64,000 bases of DNA, from contig SMMW01000584.1 of NCBI GenBank assembly GCA_004794655.1, forward strand, positions 7,954,001 through 8,018,000, written 5' to 3'. The position numbers and the translations under genes were made by a program. Below are positions 14,601 to 25,455 of this stretch, piece by piece. The notes under the pieces were generated by a model that worked only from the letters and a program-made list of their open reading frames with translations, was not told the DNA's origin and did no database searches. Within the stretch, counting starts at the first letter, position 1. Each line of letters starts with the position of its first letter. This DNA comes from Marisa cornuarietis. Its lineage: Eukaryota > Mollusca > Gastropoda > Architaenioglossa > Ampullariidae.

Positions 14601-16329
14601 GTGGAAGACGCACCTGATGAAATATTTTCATCTTCTGCTCAAGATAATAGCAACAAAGAAAACTTCAAACAAGCTGAGAAGAACAGTAGTGGTACACACA
14701 ATATGTGGCGTCATTCCAGCCTAGAAAACAATCAAAACAAGTTAAAAGAGCACTGATTATTTGAGCATGGGATTTTTTGGGAGGGTGATAAAGAAGTCCC
14801 TAGCCCGGAATATGTTTTATGTTGTGAAATTTTGGCTGTGAAGCATCTACTCATTCTACTGCCATTTCCAACAACATACTGTTGCGAGATTGGATTTTCA
14901 ACACTTGTGGGACTAAAAAAGAATAAGAGAAGCCGGTTGAACGTGGAATCTGACATGAAATTGAAACTCTCCAACATTGATCCTATTATCACCTTAATAG
15001 CTTATCAAAAACAACTGCATTCATCACATTAAAAGTTTAATTATAAAGAACGAGGTATGTAATTCTATGTCAACTTATTACTATAGCACTGTCACAAAAG
15101 GACATTTAGTTTGTAATGAAACAAATGCGGCAATTTAAATTTGAAATTCACGGTACAGAGTGGTTTTAGGCCTTGGTGGTCCGCCATATTTTTTACTTGA
15201 GTAAAGTGGTCCGCGGTCCAAAATACTTTGAGAACCAATGGCCTATGTAATAAGTCGAAGAGAATAAATCTTATTGTTTTATTCTCACTACAGGCAGCAT
15301 GCAAATTTGGCTGGGACTTTGTCAGGCCATGCTTCTTGGGTTCTGAGTGTCGACTTTTGTCCAGACAACACCCACTTTGTTTCTGCGTGAGTACCATGGC
15401 TGTTACAAGAATTTTTTTAATAAAAAATTTGTGTAGATTACATCTCCTTGCACTTGACGAGGGCTGCCTCTACATCGGCAAAGTGCACATCATCATCGTT
15501 TCAGATTGGAATGGCAAAGAGCATCTGTATTATATAGGGCTGCCATACTAAAGAGATTTCTGTGGGTGTGAATAAACATCACAATGTAGAGTCAACACAA
15601 CAGAATACCAGATGAACATCCTAGAACCTTAAGAGTGACAAAAATAGTTATTGTTCTATTTGTCACAAGCACATTCAGTGACTTATATTGATGAAGAACT
15701 TACACTTTTGCCTTTGAGACTGGAAGACTAGCATGGTGAATTTGATCACAAGGGGTGAGGGGTGTTTTTGGAAAAGTAGCAACCAGAGGGGATTTTTAAA
15801 AGGCAATTGGACCCTCAGGAAAATTTATAAAAGCAAATATCATTGACAAAATGACTAGTATTATTTCATGTTTTCACCTGTTGACCACATATTTGCTTTT
15901 TGGCGAGTCCCATGAGCTAGAATTTGTTCCTAGTTGGGTACTGACTGGGTGTGACTGCTGTACTGAGTAAGAAGATTTGTGTTGTCATGGACATATAGAG
16001 TGTGGAAGTTCTAGGTTTCTTAAAATTGTTTTGTGCAGGTCATCGGACAAGTCTGTGAAGATCTGGGATGCAGGAACAAGACAGTGCATCCACACCTTTT
16101 ATGAGCACACAGACCAGGTAGCTAACTTCGGTTGACACTCATCATGTCAGTGATTGATGCAGGCTTTGTTAATGATTCGTTGCTTGTCTCAAAACCCTGT
16201 CATTGCTGATCAGCCTAACCTTAAGTGTTCCATTTACAGGTTTGGAGTGCCAAGTATAGTCCATCTGGAGCACGGATTGTGTCTGTTTCTGATGACCGAG
16301 CCATCCATGTCTATGATTGCCCTACATAA
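2662..16329 (+). CDS. WDR61: WDR61/SKI8, WD40 subunit of SKI and PAF1 complexes (first exon missing)
   Basis: Exons: 2662-2689, 3346-3457, 4142-4227, 5291-5377, 12925-13073, 13360-13453, 13649-13742, 15294-15386, 16039-16117, 16240-16329 (TAA). They sum to 912 nt (303 residues plus stop), every junction phase agrees, and human WDR61 has 305 residues. Recognisable blocks in order are [120 protein letters not shown] and a C-terminal IHVYDCPT. These are seven WD40 blades forming one propeller. The known role of the family is as a scaffold in the SKI RNA-decay helicase complex and in the nuclear PAF1 transcription complex. The fourth intron is 7.5 kb and holds an antisense gene and a solo LTR. 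The acceptor of exon 5291 has a poor pyrimidine tract. Confidence 0.95.
4810..5086 (+). mobile_element. MITE with segmented inverted repeats, 10-bp target duplication
   Basis: A 277-bp element in a WDR61 intron is flanked on both sides by the direct repeat ATTGTTAATG (4800-4809 and 5087-5096). Its ends are inverted copies of a block built from short sub-repeats of the type GGATTAAGTGTCTGGGG and GGATTAAATGTCTAGGGG. The left end lacks about 24 bp present on the right (GGTGACCGGACACTTAATCC). The interior holds three tandem units of about 24 bp (TATGAAGTGAATGAAAAATT). It has no coding capacity. A second, inverted and truncated copy is at 30849-31036. A 9-10 bp duplication suggests a Mutator-like or related superfamily, which is inference. 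Confidence 0.8.
6631..8919 (-). CDS. Myb/SANT-like DNA-binding protein with C-terminal coiled coil, nested in WDR61 intron
   Basis: Four exons on the minus strand: 8919-8556, 8155-8108, 7733-7659, 7166-6631 (TAG). All introns are phase 1 with good GT/AG borders, and the product is 340 residues. The start is the ATG at 8919; an upstream in-frame TTG is not needed. Residues about 8-85 form a Myb/SANT-like helical domain with W at NWSDGEM, a middle [11 protein letters not shown] and a third helix [12 protein letters not shown], like PF13873-type domains of NAIF1 and MSANTD proteins. A linker rich in D, E and S follows. Residues about 215-305 are highly charged and heptad-like ([18 protein letters not shown]), so a coiled coil is likely. 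This family is thought to bind DNA in the nucleus and derives from Harbinger-associated proteins. The whole gene sits antisense inside the fourth WDR61 intron. A minus-strand AATAAA lies at 6165-6160. Confidence 0.82.
9668..10948. mobile_element. Solo LTR (1281 bp) with perfect 5-bp target duplication
   Basis: The element begins TGTCA and ends TGACA, and is flanked by ATAAG on both sides (9663-9667 and 10949-10953). This is the signature of an LTR retrotransposon reduced to one LTR. Inside are a tandem duplication of about 55 bp (around 9950-10000 and 10020-10080, both containing CACAGTTCAAGTTCTCAA) and a GC-rich middle (10300-10700). A hairpin near the right end pairs CACGGAC with GTCCGTG. 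No gag, pol or primer-binding site is present. Length and ends suggest a Ty3/gypsy-like family; orientation is not resolved, though the right end read on the minus strand (TGTCACGGACC) looks like a 5' LTR start. Confidence 0.85.
11215..11292 (+). repeat. 3' tail of a LINE or SINE
   Basis: The stretch has the typical retroposon end GCATTGAGTCGACTC, then GCGCTATATAAATCTGC and a run of AAT units. It has the same structure as the tails at 1090-1121 and 59560-59640. The body upstream is too decayed to identify. Confidence 0.55.
11293..12924 (+). other. WDR61 intron, no gene seen
   Basis: This is AT-rich intron with long T runs near 11540-11560. A direct repeat of about 30 bp occurs near 12685 and 12765 (CATTCAAATG[TC]GCACAGCAA). 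No exon-like segment or full transposon was recognised. Confidence 0.5.
13185..13210. repeat. TA-rich microsatellite
   Basis: A run of alternating T and A in a WDR61 intron between the exons ending 13073 and starting 13360. Confidence 0.8.
13960..15240 (+). mobile_element. hAT-family DNA transposon remnant with exact 8-bp target duplication
   Basis: The ends are inverted repeats: CAGTGGTTCTCAAAGTGTGG on the left, and on the right the complement of CATTGGTTCTCAAAGT. Both are followed by repeats of GGTCCGCGG. The flanks are the exact direct repeat GCCTATGT (13952-13959 and 15241-15248), as expected for hAT. Plus-strand reading frames inside are broken. The last one (about 14830-15030) carries a hAT C-terminal dimerisation-like block ([15 protein letters not shown] then [13 protein letters not shown]). 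Most of the catalytic region is missing or scrambled, so it cannot move itself. It ends 53 bp before a WDR61 exon. Confidence 0.92.
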
Positions 16330-16456
16330 ATGACGTAATTTGATGGACTGCCAGCGAAGAAACAGATTTGAAGTTAACCTGCTAAAGAGTTTGTGGCAAC
16401 CATGAACATTTACTTGCCTGGACAATATTTTTTACTTGCATGGTGTACATATGTAA

Positions 16457-16462
16457 AATAAA
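16457..16462 (+). promoter_or_regulatory. Poly(A) signal of WDR61
   Basis: AATAAA 128 bp after the WDR61 stop codon. A second AATAAA is at 16579-16584. Confidence 0.65.
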
Positions 16463-16503
16463 AAATACTAGTTAAGATTTGTACAAGACTATTTTTATCT
16501 GTT

Positions 16504-16509
16504 TTTATT
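16504..16509 (-). promoter_or_regulatory. Poly(A) signal of the convergent TBC gene
   Basis: AATAAA on the minus strand, about 470 bp after the TBC-gene stop at 16980. It lies 41 bp from the WDR61 signal on the other strand, so the two 3' ends probably abut or overlap. Confidence 0.5.
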
Positions 16510-16979
16510 GTGCTGAAAAATTCTTGTGGCGCAAGAAGAGCAATAACAATTTGGAATAATTAGAATATGTAAATTGAAAATAAAACTGGATGACATAAAT
16601 TTAAAAAATATACGAATACAGCTGTGGTCTATCACAGAAAAATATTATTCACAAATGAAAATTCAGTGCCTCACTTGAACATAGAAAAATCCAAAATGTT
16701 GATATGTCAATAAAAAAAATTATTTCACCGTCAGCTTTGCTACGGGCATCTTTTAGTCATCAGCAGTTCACATCAAGATTTGCTATGTAGAGACCATGTA
16801 TCATTCCCTAATAATCTTTAAAGCAAAGCTTTGTGTAAAGTGTGGATGATTATGGCACTATATATTAACAACTGATAGTTAAAAATATTCTGTTTTGTCT
16901 CCTGTTAGAACCTTTATCCTTCCCTCCCCCCATATGGCACACCCCTCAGAGGGTTTTAAAAGTTGCATTCAATTAGTAG

Positions 16980-19900
16980 TCAAGAAGTCTTTGTAAAGAA
17001 AGACACTTGAGAAGACAGATGGCGACTAGAGGCATTTTGAGAATCAATTAATTGGAAGCTCTCACTAACAGTCTTTTTGCAATATGTGAAGAACAACTTC
17101 TCTGCTTTTGTCAGCACATCATCAAGGTCCAACTTGAGGCTGAAAAACATAATGGAGTGTGAAAGCAGCTTTTCTGCTGGTGGACAAAAGCAAAGGTGTA
17201 GCTGGAAGCTGAAATGTTTCAGAACACATAGCTTTGTATCTAAAGAGTTCCACCTAGTCACACCACTGAGAATCATCATTGCCATGCACACGTTGCTATC
17301 TCCCACATACCACACAAAACCTGGAATTCAGAAACAGCAGACTGCCCCATGAACTTCTCAATCTTGTCTATTAAAGGGTTCATATGCCCATCACAAGAAT
17401 AATATATTTAGCTCGCTTGTTCCCGTTCTTACCTTTAGGGCCTCATACTGTGTATAAGCAATCAAGGGAAATATTAAAAAAACCAAAGTTTCAGACTGCA
17501 CAAAAATGTACACGTGCTTACTTGTTTATGAAGCCAAACACCATTCCATTATCTGTGCACTTGAAGAGCTCTTCTCTACACTCCATCAAAATGGCTACAC
17601 ACATGAAGATTTCAAAGGTGTACTCTTTCTGGGTTACCATATTGGTAGAGCGAGCATCACCACCTGCCAAGAGACAAGTGAGCTGGTTTATTAGTAGGAC
17701 AGTCTGGTGGCGCAATGGTTAGCGCCTGTCACCAATACAGTGAATGTTGGCTGTCCTGGGTTCAGCTCTCATCTCGGGCAGGCTGTTCTTTCTCTGCATG
17801 TGGCATCTGTTTACAGGCTGGCTGCCTTGCCATTGCTGGCTTGGCGTAAAATACCAATCTTACCCCTCCCCACCTGGTTTAGTAGGGTGAAATTTCATAG
17901 CTGCGCTTTATCCTTCTAGAATGTCGAAAGGATTGGCACAGATTGAACTTTTCAGGTATGTCTTGCCTTCAGAAAATGTGCTGGTCTAACAAGTAGTATC
18001 ACAGAAAGATACAACTGCTGAAGTAAAAGAAAGATGTTCAGTTCTAGCTTTTTTTTTTTTTTTTTGCGATAAGCATCATTGCTCCATTTTATTTTCTATC
18101 CAGTCACTTTTGCGTTTATGTGAATATGAGGGATGTTCCACTTCCACACGGACTTCAAAATTTCAGCGAGTGCAGACCATGCGGAGTGGATAGAGGGATC
18201 CTTCAGGGTGTTTCCAGATTTTCCCCTCCTAGTTTTCCCAGGATGGGGAGGAGATGCAAGTCAATGCACACTCCACCAAGTGATCTACCAGCGCCGTCAG
18301 CGCGTGACTTTCAAGTGATCATGCTGCATCACTTCTGGCATGGGTTTCAGGCTGTTGACAGTTTGCAGGTGCTGAAAGAAACTTATGGCAATGATGCTCA
18401 ATCTAAAACGACTGTCACAGACTGGTTTCAGTGATTTGCAGTGGTCATTTCAGTTGTGATGATAACATCGTGAACCAAGGCTTAGGATGTCAAGAGACCC
18501 AATGTCGACAAAGTTCGTAAATTCCTGGAAAGTGATGGGCGTGCGACCATCATGGAGATGGAGCTGGGAATTCCTACTACAAGTCTTCACAGGATCATCT
18601 ATCATGATCTGGGCTTCAGCAAGAAATCAGCTCACTGGGTCCCAAGGTTGCTGACAGACAAACGAAAGAAACACTGTGTACTGGTGCAAGAAATTCTTGG
18701 AAACATCCAATCAGGGTGTTCTGGCTTCAAGCGCATCACCACAGGTGATAAATGTTGGTTCTACAGTCTGGACCCTGAAACCATGGCCCAGTAGATGATT
18801 TGGCCATTGCTGGAGTAAAGGAAGAGCTGAAATTGATGCGTTTTTTGAGTGTTTTCAAAAATTTATCTATAGGGCGGAAAAATGTGTTGCAATTGTGGCG
18901 ACTATGTTGAAAAAGATTAAAAAGAGTTGAAGAATAAGAGATAAATGTTTAAAAAAATTCTCCAGGGTCAAGTCTGGGCAGAAGTGGAATATCCCTCGTA
19001 TCCTTATCCCTAATTTACAAGAAAGTCATCAACCTAATTTATGCATGAAATTTCTCACACTGATGAAAAACCGGTGGGTGAAAGAGCTTACCCGTGTTTG
19101 CAAATTCATTCATCTCCTCCACCATCAGCACTCTTTCAGCCACTAAGCTACCCAGCTCCAGATGGTGGCTGCTCAAAATCTCAAAGCATCGTAGGGAGTC
19201 CAAGAAAGAAAACTCTCGCTTGAAACCCAAAAGAAGCCATCTGAACCACAACAGAAGCTGCTTCATTAGCAAATACACCATGCCACTTGGACACAAATGC
19301 ATCAAAAATTTAACAGGCAAGTCATTTATTTCAGAAGGAAAGAAAATGGAATTTCTTGTTTATCATCTTTACCCTGTGTTTTGTTCCAATTAGTTTTTTT
19401 CAGCTATCTCATGGTTATCTAACACCTCAACCCCATTTATTTTCTTCAGAAACAATCTTCAAATACCACCCCACCCCACCACATGCACAAGCTAATATTT
19501 TAGTTATACCACCAAAGTGATTGACTTCTGTTTAACTTGCAATGTGTAATGCCTCTGTGCTGCAATAAATTTCTTCTTTTGTACAACCAGTGTTAAAACT
19601 ACAATAAACTTGTTGTCTTTTAAAAAAGAAACCCTCTCCATTTCTCAATGCTTTTTCTATGTACAAGCATTACCAGTTGTCATGAGGCAGATAGTCACAG
19701 AGGAGTGACATAGGTTAACTAGTTAGCATAGCGCCAGTGGCCAAGCTGCACGTCACATGAGTAACAGGGGTGTTTTGGTTGTTTTTTTTAAGATAGTGGA
19801 AAAGAAAAGGAGACGGCGATGTATTTAACCATCGTGGGCCAGCATTTTACTTCCCAAGGAGACATGGCAAGTGGAGGGACACTACATGTAGGGAAGTGAA

Positions 19901-22900
19901 GGCTGCGTCTTCCTAGAAAGGTGAAGTATTCATATTTTTGTGCATTTCGGATTTTTTTTTATAAGTTGTATTTTTCTTTAATTTTTTTTATATAGCTATG
20001 TATAAGTAATGTTATTCTCTTTTGTAACTGTTATAGGTGCAGTTAATTTTATCCTGGAGTATTTGGCCCAGGAATGTTGTGGTCGCTCGTCCCCAAGAGG
20101 CAGCGCCGATTTGTTTTTAACATCTATCCCCAAGTGGAAGTCTCAATGATTGTTTTCTTTTAAATAATTTGTGGAATATATATATATATATATATAAAAT
20201 TTTATGGATGAGTGCAACATCAGGCTACAGTGACTATAATTAACAGAGTAAAAGATTATCATCAAGTGCGAACAGTAAAAAGTGACCTTGTGCTGAACTA
20301 TCAGCTCTAGTACTCTTTTGTTAACCATCAACCTGGAACTTTCTTTTAGGACTGTGTTTACAATTAGAGATATTAATAATATTAAGAAATAGTAATAAGG
20401 ATTGACTGATGTATGTATACTGAGAAATCATTTTACATTGATTGTGTTTTATCAGTTACTGTAACATAAATTTTGCTAATATAATTAAATATATACAGGG
20501 CCTGCAAAAAGGCAGATTTAGTTGTTTTGTGAAATTAAAGAACACATCCAGGCAGCTACGTGGATGGGAGTGTCTGTGACGAAGATGAACCAAAATATCT
20601 AACAAAATACACATGCCATACAGCCTAAATATGCATACCTGTGACAGAAGAATAAGTTGCCCATGTCATGCCCCTCTAAGTGTTTCAACAGTGGTAAGTC
20701 TGTTTCTTTCAGCAACATACGCACCAGGTCTAAAAAAGCCCAGATTTTTTTAAAACAAATTAAGACATGCAATTGATAATGCCTATGCTTCTATTAAAGG
20801 CATATGCCTAGAGAGACTGTAAAGTAGCAAATGGTCACTTCTTAAATGCTGGCAGATGAGGACAAATCAAAGCTAAATATAGCAATTACAATGGGAATAT
20901 GTGCAAGTGGATCATAAAAACCTGTGATGGTAAGGGAAAGGTGAATACCTTACAGGTGGTGCTAGGAAGTGGGGGAGATGTAAAACCACCAGGGTCGTTC
21001 AATAAATTTACTAATATCAAGGCAGCAGGGGGTGACTTTCTCAGACACTGTAAGTAGTCATCAGCAGTTAAATCAGCATTTCAAGATACCTGCTGTGAGA
21101 CAACACAACGGACTATTTGTTAAAGTAAAGGGCTCTTCTCCATATAAAAAAGCATCACACTATCTCTGTTTATACACTTACTGCACATTCAGCATGCGTC
21201 TGTATATTCTATATTCACTAGCATAGATGCACGTGTGCACTTATGCACACAAACGCACAAAGACAGAGACTACACATTCTGACCATGGAAAATTAAAGTG
21301 ATTTATCTTTTCTCTTGATGTATTGTTTATAAAACATGGCGTAAGACATGCTCTGTAATGCTAATTACATTGTAGCAACTGACCTATTTTGTGCACCATG
21401 CCTTCCTCCATGAAGTCATTCTCCACCTTCTCCATATACTTTTGGAAACACCAGTATGTCTCCGCCTGAAACAACATAATCTAGAGGTGTTATCAATGCA
21501 CTGAATATCTTAAATTAACCAGTCTTTAACCAACTGCCAAAGAGAGAATGCAAACTGTAAAATAAAGGGGGGATACAAAGATTGTTCCAGCCAAATTTGT
21601 CTGCAAACTTGTGACACAGCTGCTCTTTTCTGTCAGTCTTGAGATGCCTAAAGCCCTTTCTTAACTGAGCAAAAAGCAAACCTCTTTAGTGTACTTAAGT
21701 CCCACTGTACTGGCAAACAAGTCTGAACTTAGCATGTTGATTGAAATTCCAATGTCCCGTATCTTCTCCACAAAACCACTGGATTTTTTTTAACCTTCAC
21801 ACACATCTCTGCTGAGCTTGGTCAAATAGTCAACAACATTTGCCTGGTGAAGAAAGGCCTTTAGTAACTAACAATTATTTAAGTAGCTTAGAAATAGGAG
21901 AAACATGTCATCCATATTTGATCTAGGTTGTGACTTAACTGCTCTGTTTAAAGCTGCAGTTACTGCAGTAAACACACACATGGAGTACCATTCTATGCAC
22001 GCATGCTTAACCACCTCCAAATACTACCATGCAGGTAGGCAATGGCTTCTGTGTCTTCCTTACCTCAGAGCCCAACACATACAAGAATCTGGACAGAACG
22101 TCATTCATTCCTTGAGCATATTCCAGCTGGTTATAAGCAGCAAAAGTAATGAGAATATCTCGCAGCTGTGTCAGATGTGGGTTTGCTTGGCCCCTAGGAA
22201 AATGATAATGATGACAATGATAAATGTATATTTGTATAGCGCTCTACTCCAACATTAGTGTCATAATCGGCACGCTAACCAAGTACATGAATAATACTAA
22301 TGGTAGAATTTTTACAACAAATGAAAAATGTGAAAGAGAGGGGGGAGGGTTCCAACATGCTGATGCTAAATTGGCTACCATGAATTCACCAAAAGTTTTC
22401 ATCCTGGAAGGGGAAAAGACCTGAGTATCTGGAAGTACAAAGATGCATGCTTGTGTGCTGGTGAGTCGGAAGGTGCAGAGCCTGCAAAGAACCAAAAGGA
22501 AAGTGTCCCAAGGCTTACATTTCAAACTACACAACAAACTATCCCAGAATTTAAAAGAGATAACACTTACTTAAAGAAGTCTACATCTCGGTCTGTTCGT
22601 GGAACATCTTTGTCGATGACTCGTATAGATGATCTCAATTTATTAATATCAATCCTCTTTTTGTTAACAAAAACCTGTCAAATAGATCAAAATATAATTT
22701 TCTATGCTTGAAATAACAGGCTAAAAGGAAATGGGCCTACCATCCTCCTCAGCACAAAATTGAAAATATGGACCCAATGACCTCAGTACAAGTCTCATTA
22801 TGATTACCTGTTCTCGAGACTGGTTTCCTATGAAAGCAGTAAACTCTTCAGGATGATAACTTCTAAACAGTTACCAAAGGAATGAGTTCAAAAGGATACA

Positions 22901-24512
22901 ACCTAACAGCTATCAAATTTGAGATGACTTTACTATGTTAGCACACACATTTATACACAGCCATCCTTTATTAACTCATATTGTACCCTATCTCTTACCC
23001 TAGCCTGTAGCTGAACAAACTCTATTCGTTGCTGCATTTCAGGGGCGCTGTATTCATAAGCCAAGTCAGCATGACCAAGAGAGGTGAGATCAATTGACCC
23101 ACTTTGAAGGACAGCAGCTTTGCTGTTGAGGGCATCAATTGCTCGCTCCATCACTGGTTCAGACAGCCCAACATCAGGATTTAGCACTGGATTTTCATCC
23201 GGAAGCTGATACCGGGCTACAATGCCCTGCTGTAGTGGAGTTTCTAGATGGGAAAATGTATGTGAGAGCTACATAATAATTAGTACTCAATATAATTATA
23301 ATGGGCTTGAGAATTAAGATGTGATCTTGCTTCTCTTTTCAAAATAATACTTCAAATTAAACCTTCTTCTTAGACAGTAAATGCTACTGTATATAACAGA
23401 AATTTTATGAAGTAATGATTATCTGTTTGCTGCAGCAGGATATGAAAGTCTCAAGCAAGATCCATCAAACATATTATTTGATTTAAAAAAAAGTTGGGTT
23501 TTTTTTTATTTAACATTAAGCCTGATAGAAATTGAAGGTGAACAAATCATAATCCAATATTGTATTACTGAAATCAAAAGCATTGTTTGTTTATCAACTG
23601 ATTTATGTAAAATTGTATTGACTTACGACCAGGTTGTGAACTAAGCACCAGTAATATTTTCCATCTTGCTTTCAATTCATGATATTTGATGATGTTGTCA
23701 AGCAGAGTAGCCTCCCTTTCTCTGAAACAGCAAGCTCACTGCTAATTTGTGATAGACATATTACCCTCCCCCTTCCCTACTCTCATCTACAATCACTTAC
23801 AGAACAAAATTTTACAGAATTTTTTTAGCTTGAAAGTTTTACATAAAACTCTACATTGACTATGGAAGTGTTACCTTGCTGTAGAATTGCAGGGATATAG
23901 TCCAAACAGGAATTTCCATACTTCCTTTCTAATTTTAGGTTGAACTCCACCTGCAGGCACCCAAAGACACACCCACCCACACACACACAACATTACAGTG
24001 AACAGATGGTTAAGCATATCTAGCAGCATAAGATGTAGAGCAATTGCTTGGCTAGCTTATTTGATTTGAAAGTGCTTTCACCTATAGTGACATTATCTAA
24101 CTGTTGAGTGGGTGGGCAAATGATGAATGTGAAGGAAACTGGAGAAGCCACTAAAAACTCCTGAAAGACAGGCCAAGGAACAGGTGCCCCATCCAGATAA
24201 TCATGCATATGCCATGAGATAAAATATAAATCTAGCACCTGAAGATTCCCACTGTAGTAGTGTTAAGTGTTTTACCATTACACTATTAGATTGCCCTGGT
24301 AGTGAAGTCATACATCAAAGTGTTAGTATCTTGTGAAGATTTAGCAGGTTTCTGATAACTCTCAAAGCAAGTACTCTCTTCTAAGTATTAAACAATCCCG
24401 CGTTTTCAGATCATTTTCTGCTATCTGCTAAAAGAACTGTTGCATAAAAAAAAACAACAACAGAAAACGCAGTCATATCACAAAAAATTGAGAGAAACCT
24501 GATTGTTAAAAG

Positions 24513-24544
<32 letters not shown>

Positions 24545-25369
24545 TGCATTCCATTAACCACTTCCCTAAGACTTAAGCTTCTCACCTAAGAATACTGATT
24601 TTCTCAGCTGATTCTCATCCACTAAACGTCCATCACTGTCAAATAACTTCTGAAATTGTTCTGGACCTAGTGGACTTGTGCGGTTGCTGACTGATACATA
24701 GCCTTCCAGGTCAACATTTGGAGGTTGTAGAACAGTAGGCATTACATCCACTTTTTCATAAGACTCATCATCACTACATGGTCTGCAAAAGAGGTAACTT
24801 GTGTTTTTGTTTTAGATATAAACAGGTGCACTTCTACAATAAGGCATGTGTTAGTTTAGCCATACTTGTGGTTAGGCATGTTTGTGCCATCCTACATTGT
24901 AGGACTGCAAAATATTGCTGAATTGACAAATACATTGTGAGTCCAGTCGAGCTGGTATAGGATAGATTACATCTGAACATTGAAATATAATAATAATGAA
25001 CTTTTTTATAGTGCTTTTCCAATGATTCGCTCAGAGTGCTTTACAAAAGTGATAGACACATAGACGAAATCACTAACACCATGCACTCATATTGACTCGC
25101 AAGTAACAGACATGCTCACTTCGACAACAGACACATCTACTCATACACCAGGTAAATACAGACATATGTTATGCACGCTCATGGTCAGGACACGGTCGCA
25201 GTGAAGTCTCTGTTCTGAAAAGATGCGTCTTAAGTTTGGGTAAAGGTGGTAAGAGAATCAGTGTGACCAAGGCTGATGGGTAATCTGTTCCAAGTTGATG
25301 GGGCTTGAAAGGAGAAAGACCTCTCTCTTTCTATAGATAAATAGATAGATAGATAGTGAGAAAGAGAGA

Positions 25370-25455
<86 letters not shown>

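Noticed and set aside
9668..15240. The solo LTR and the hAT element both measure 1281 bp.
   Set aside because: Ends, target duplications and contents differ completely, so the equal length is coincidence.
17699..17770. A possible tRNA gene.
   Set aside because: It lacks a cloverleaf with full stems and recurs at 27432-27607 with the same non-tRNA body, so it is a SINE head.
22808..22862. A 55-bp open segment with splice-like borders in a TBC intron, reading YHPEEFTAFIGNQ.
   Set aside because: The flanking exons (ending 22999, starting 22674) join in phase 0 and give exactly 1500 nt without it. Including 55 nt would shift the frame, and an open run of 18 codons is not improbable.
25372..25452. 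Regular repeats that might suggest a CRISPR-like or satellite system.
   Set aside because: It is a plain dinucleotide microsatellite, and nothing else in the window is prokaryotic.
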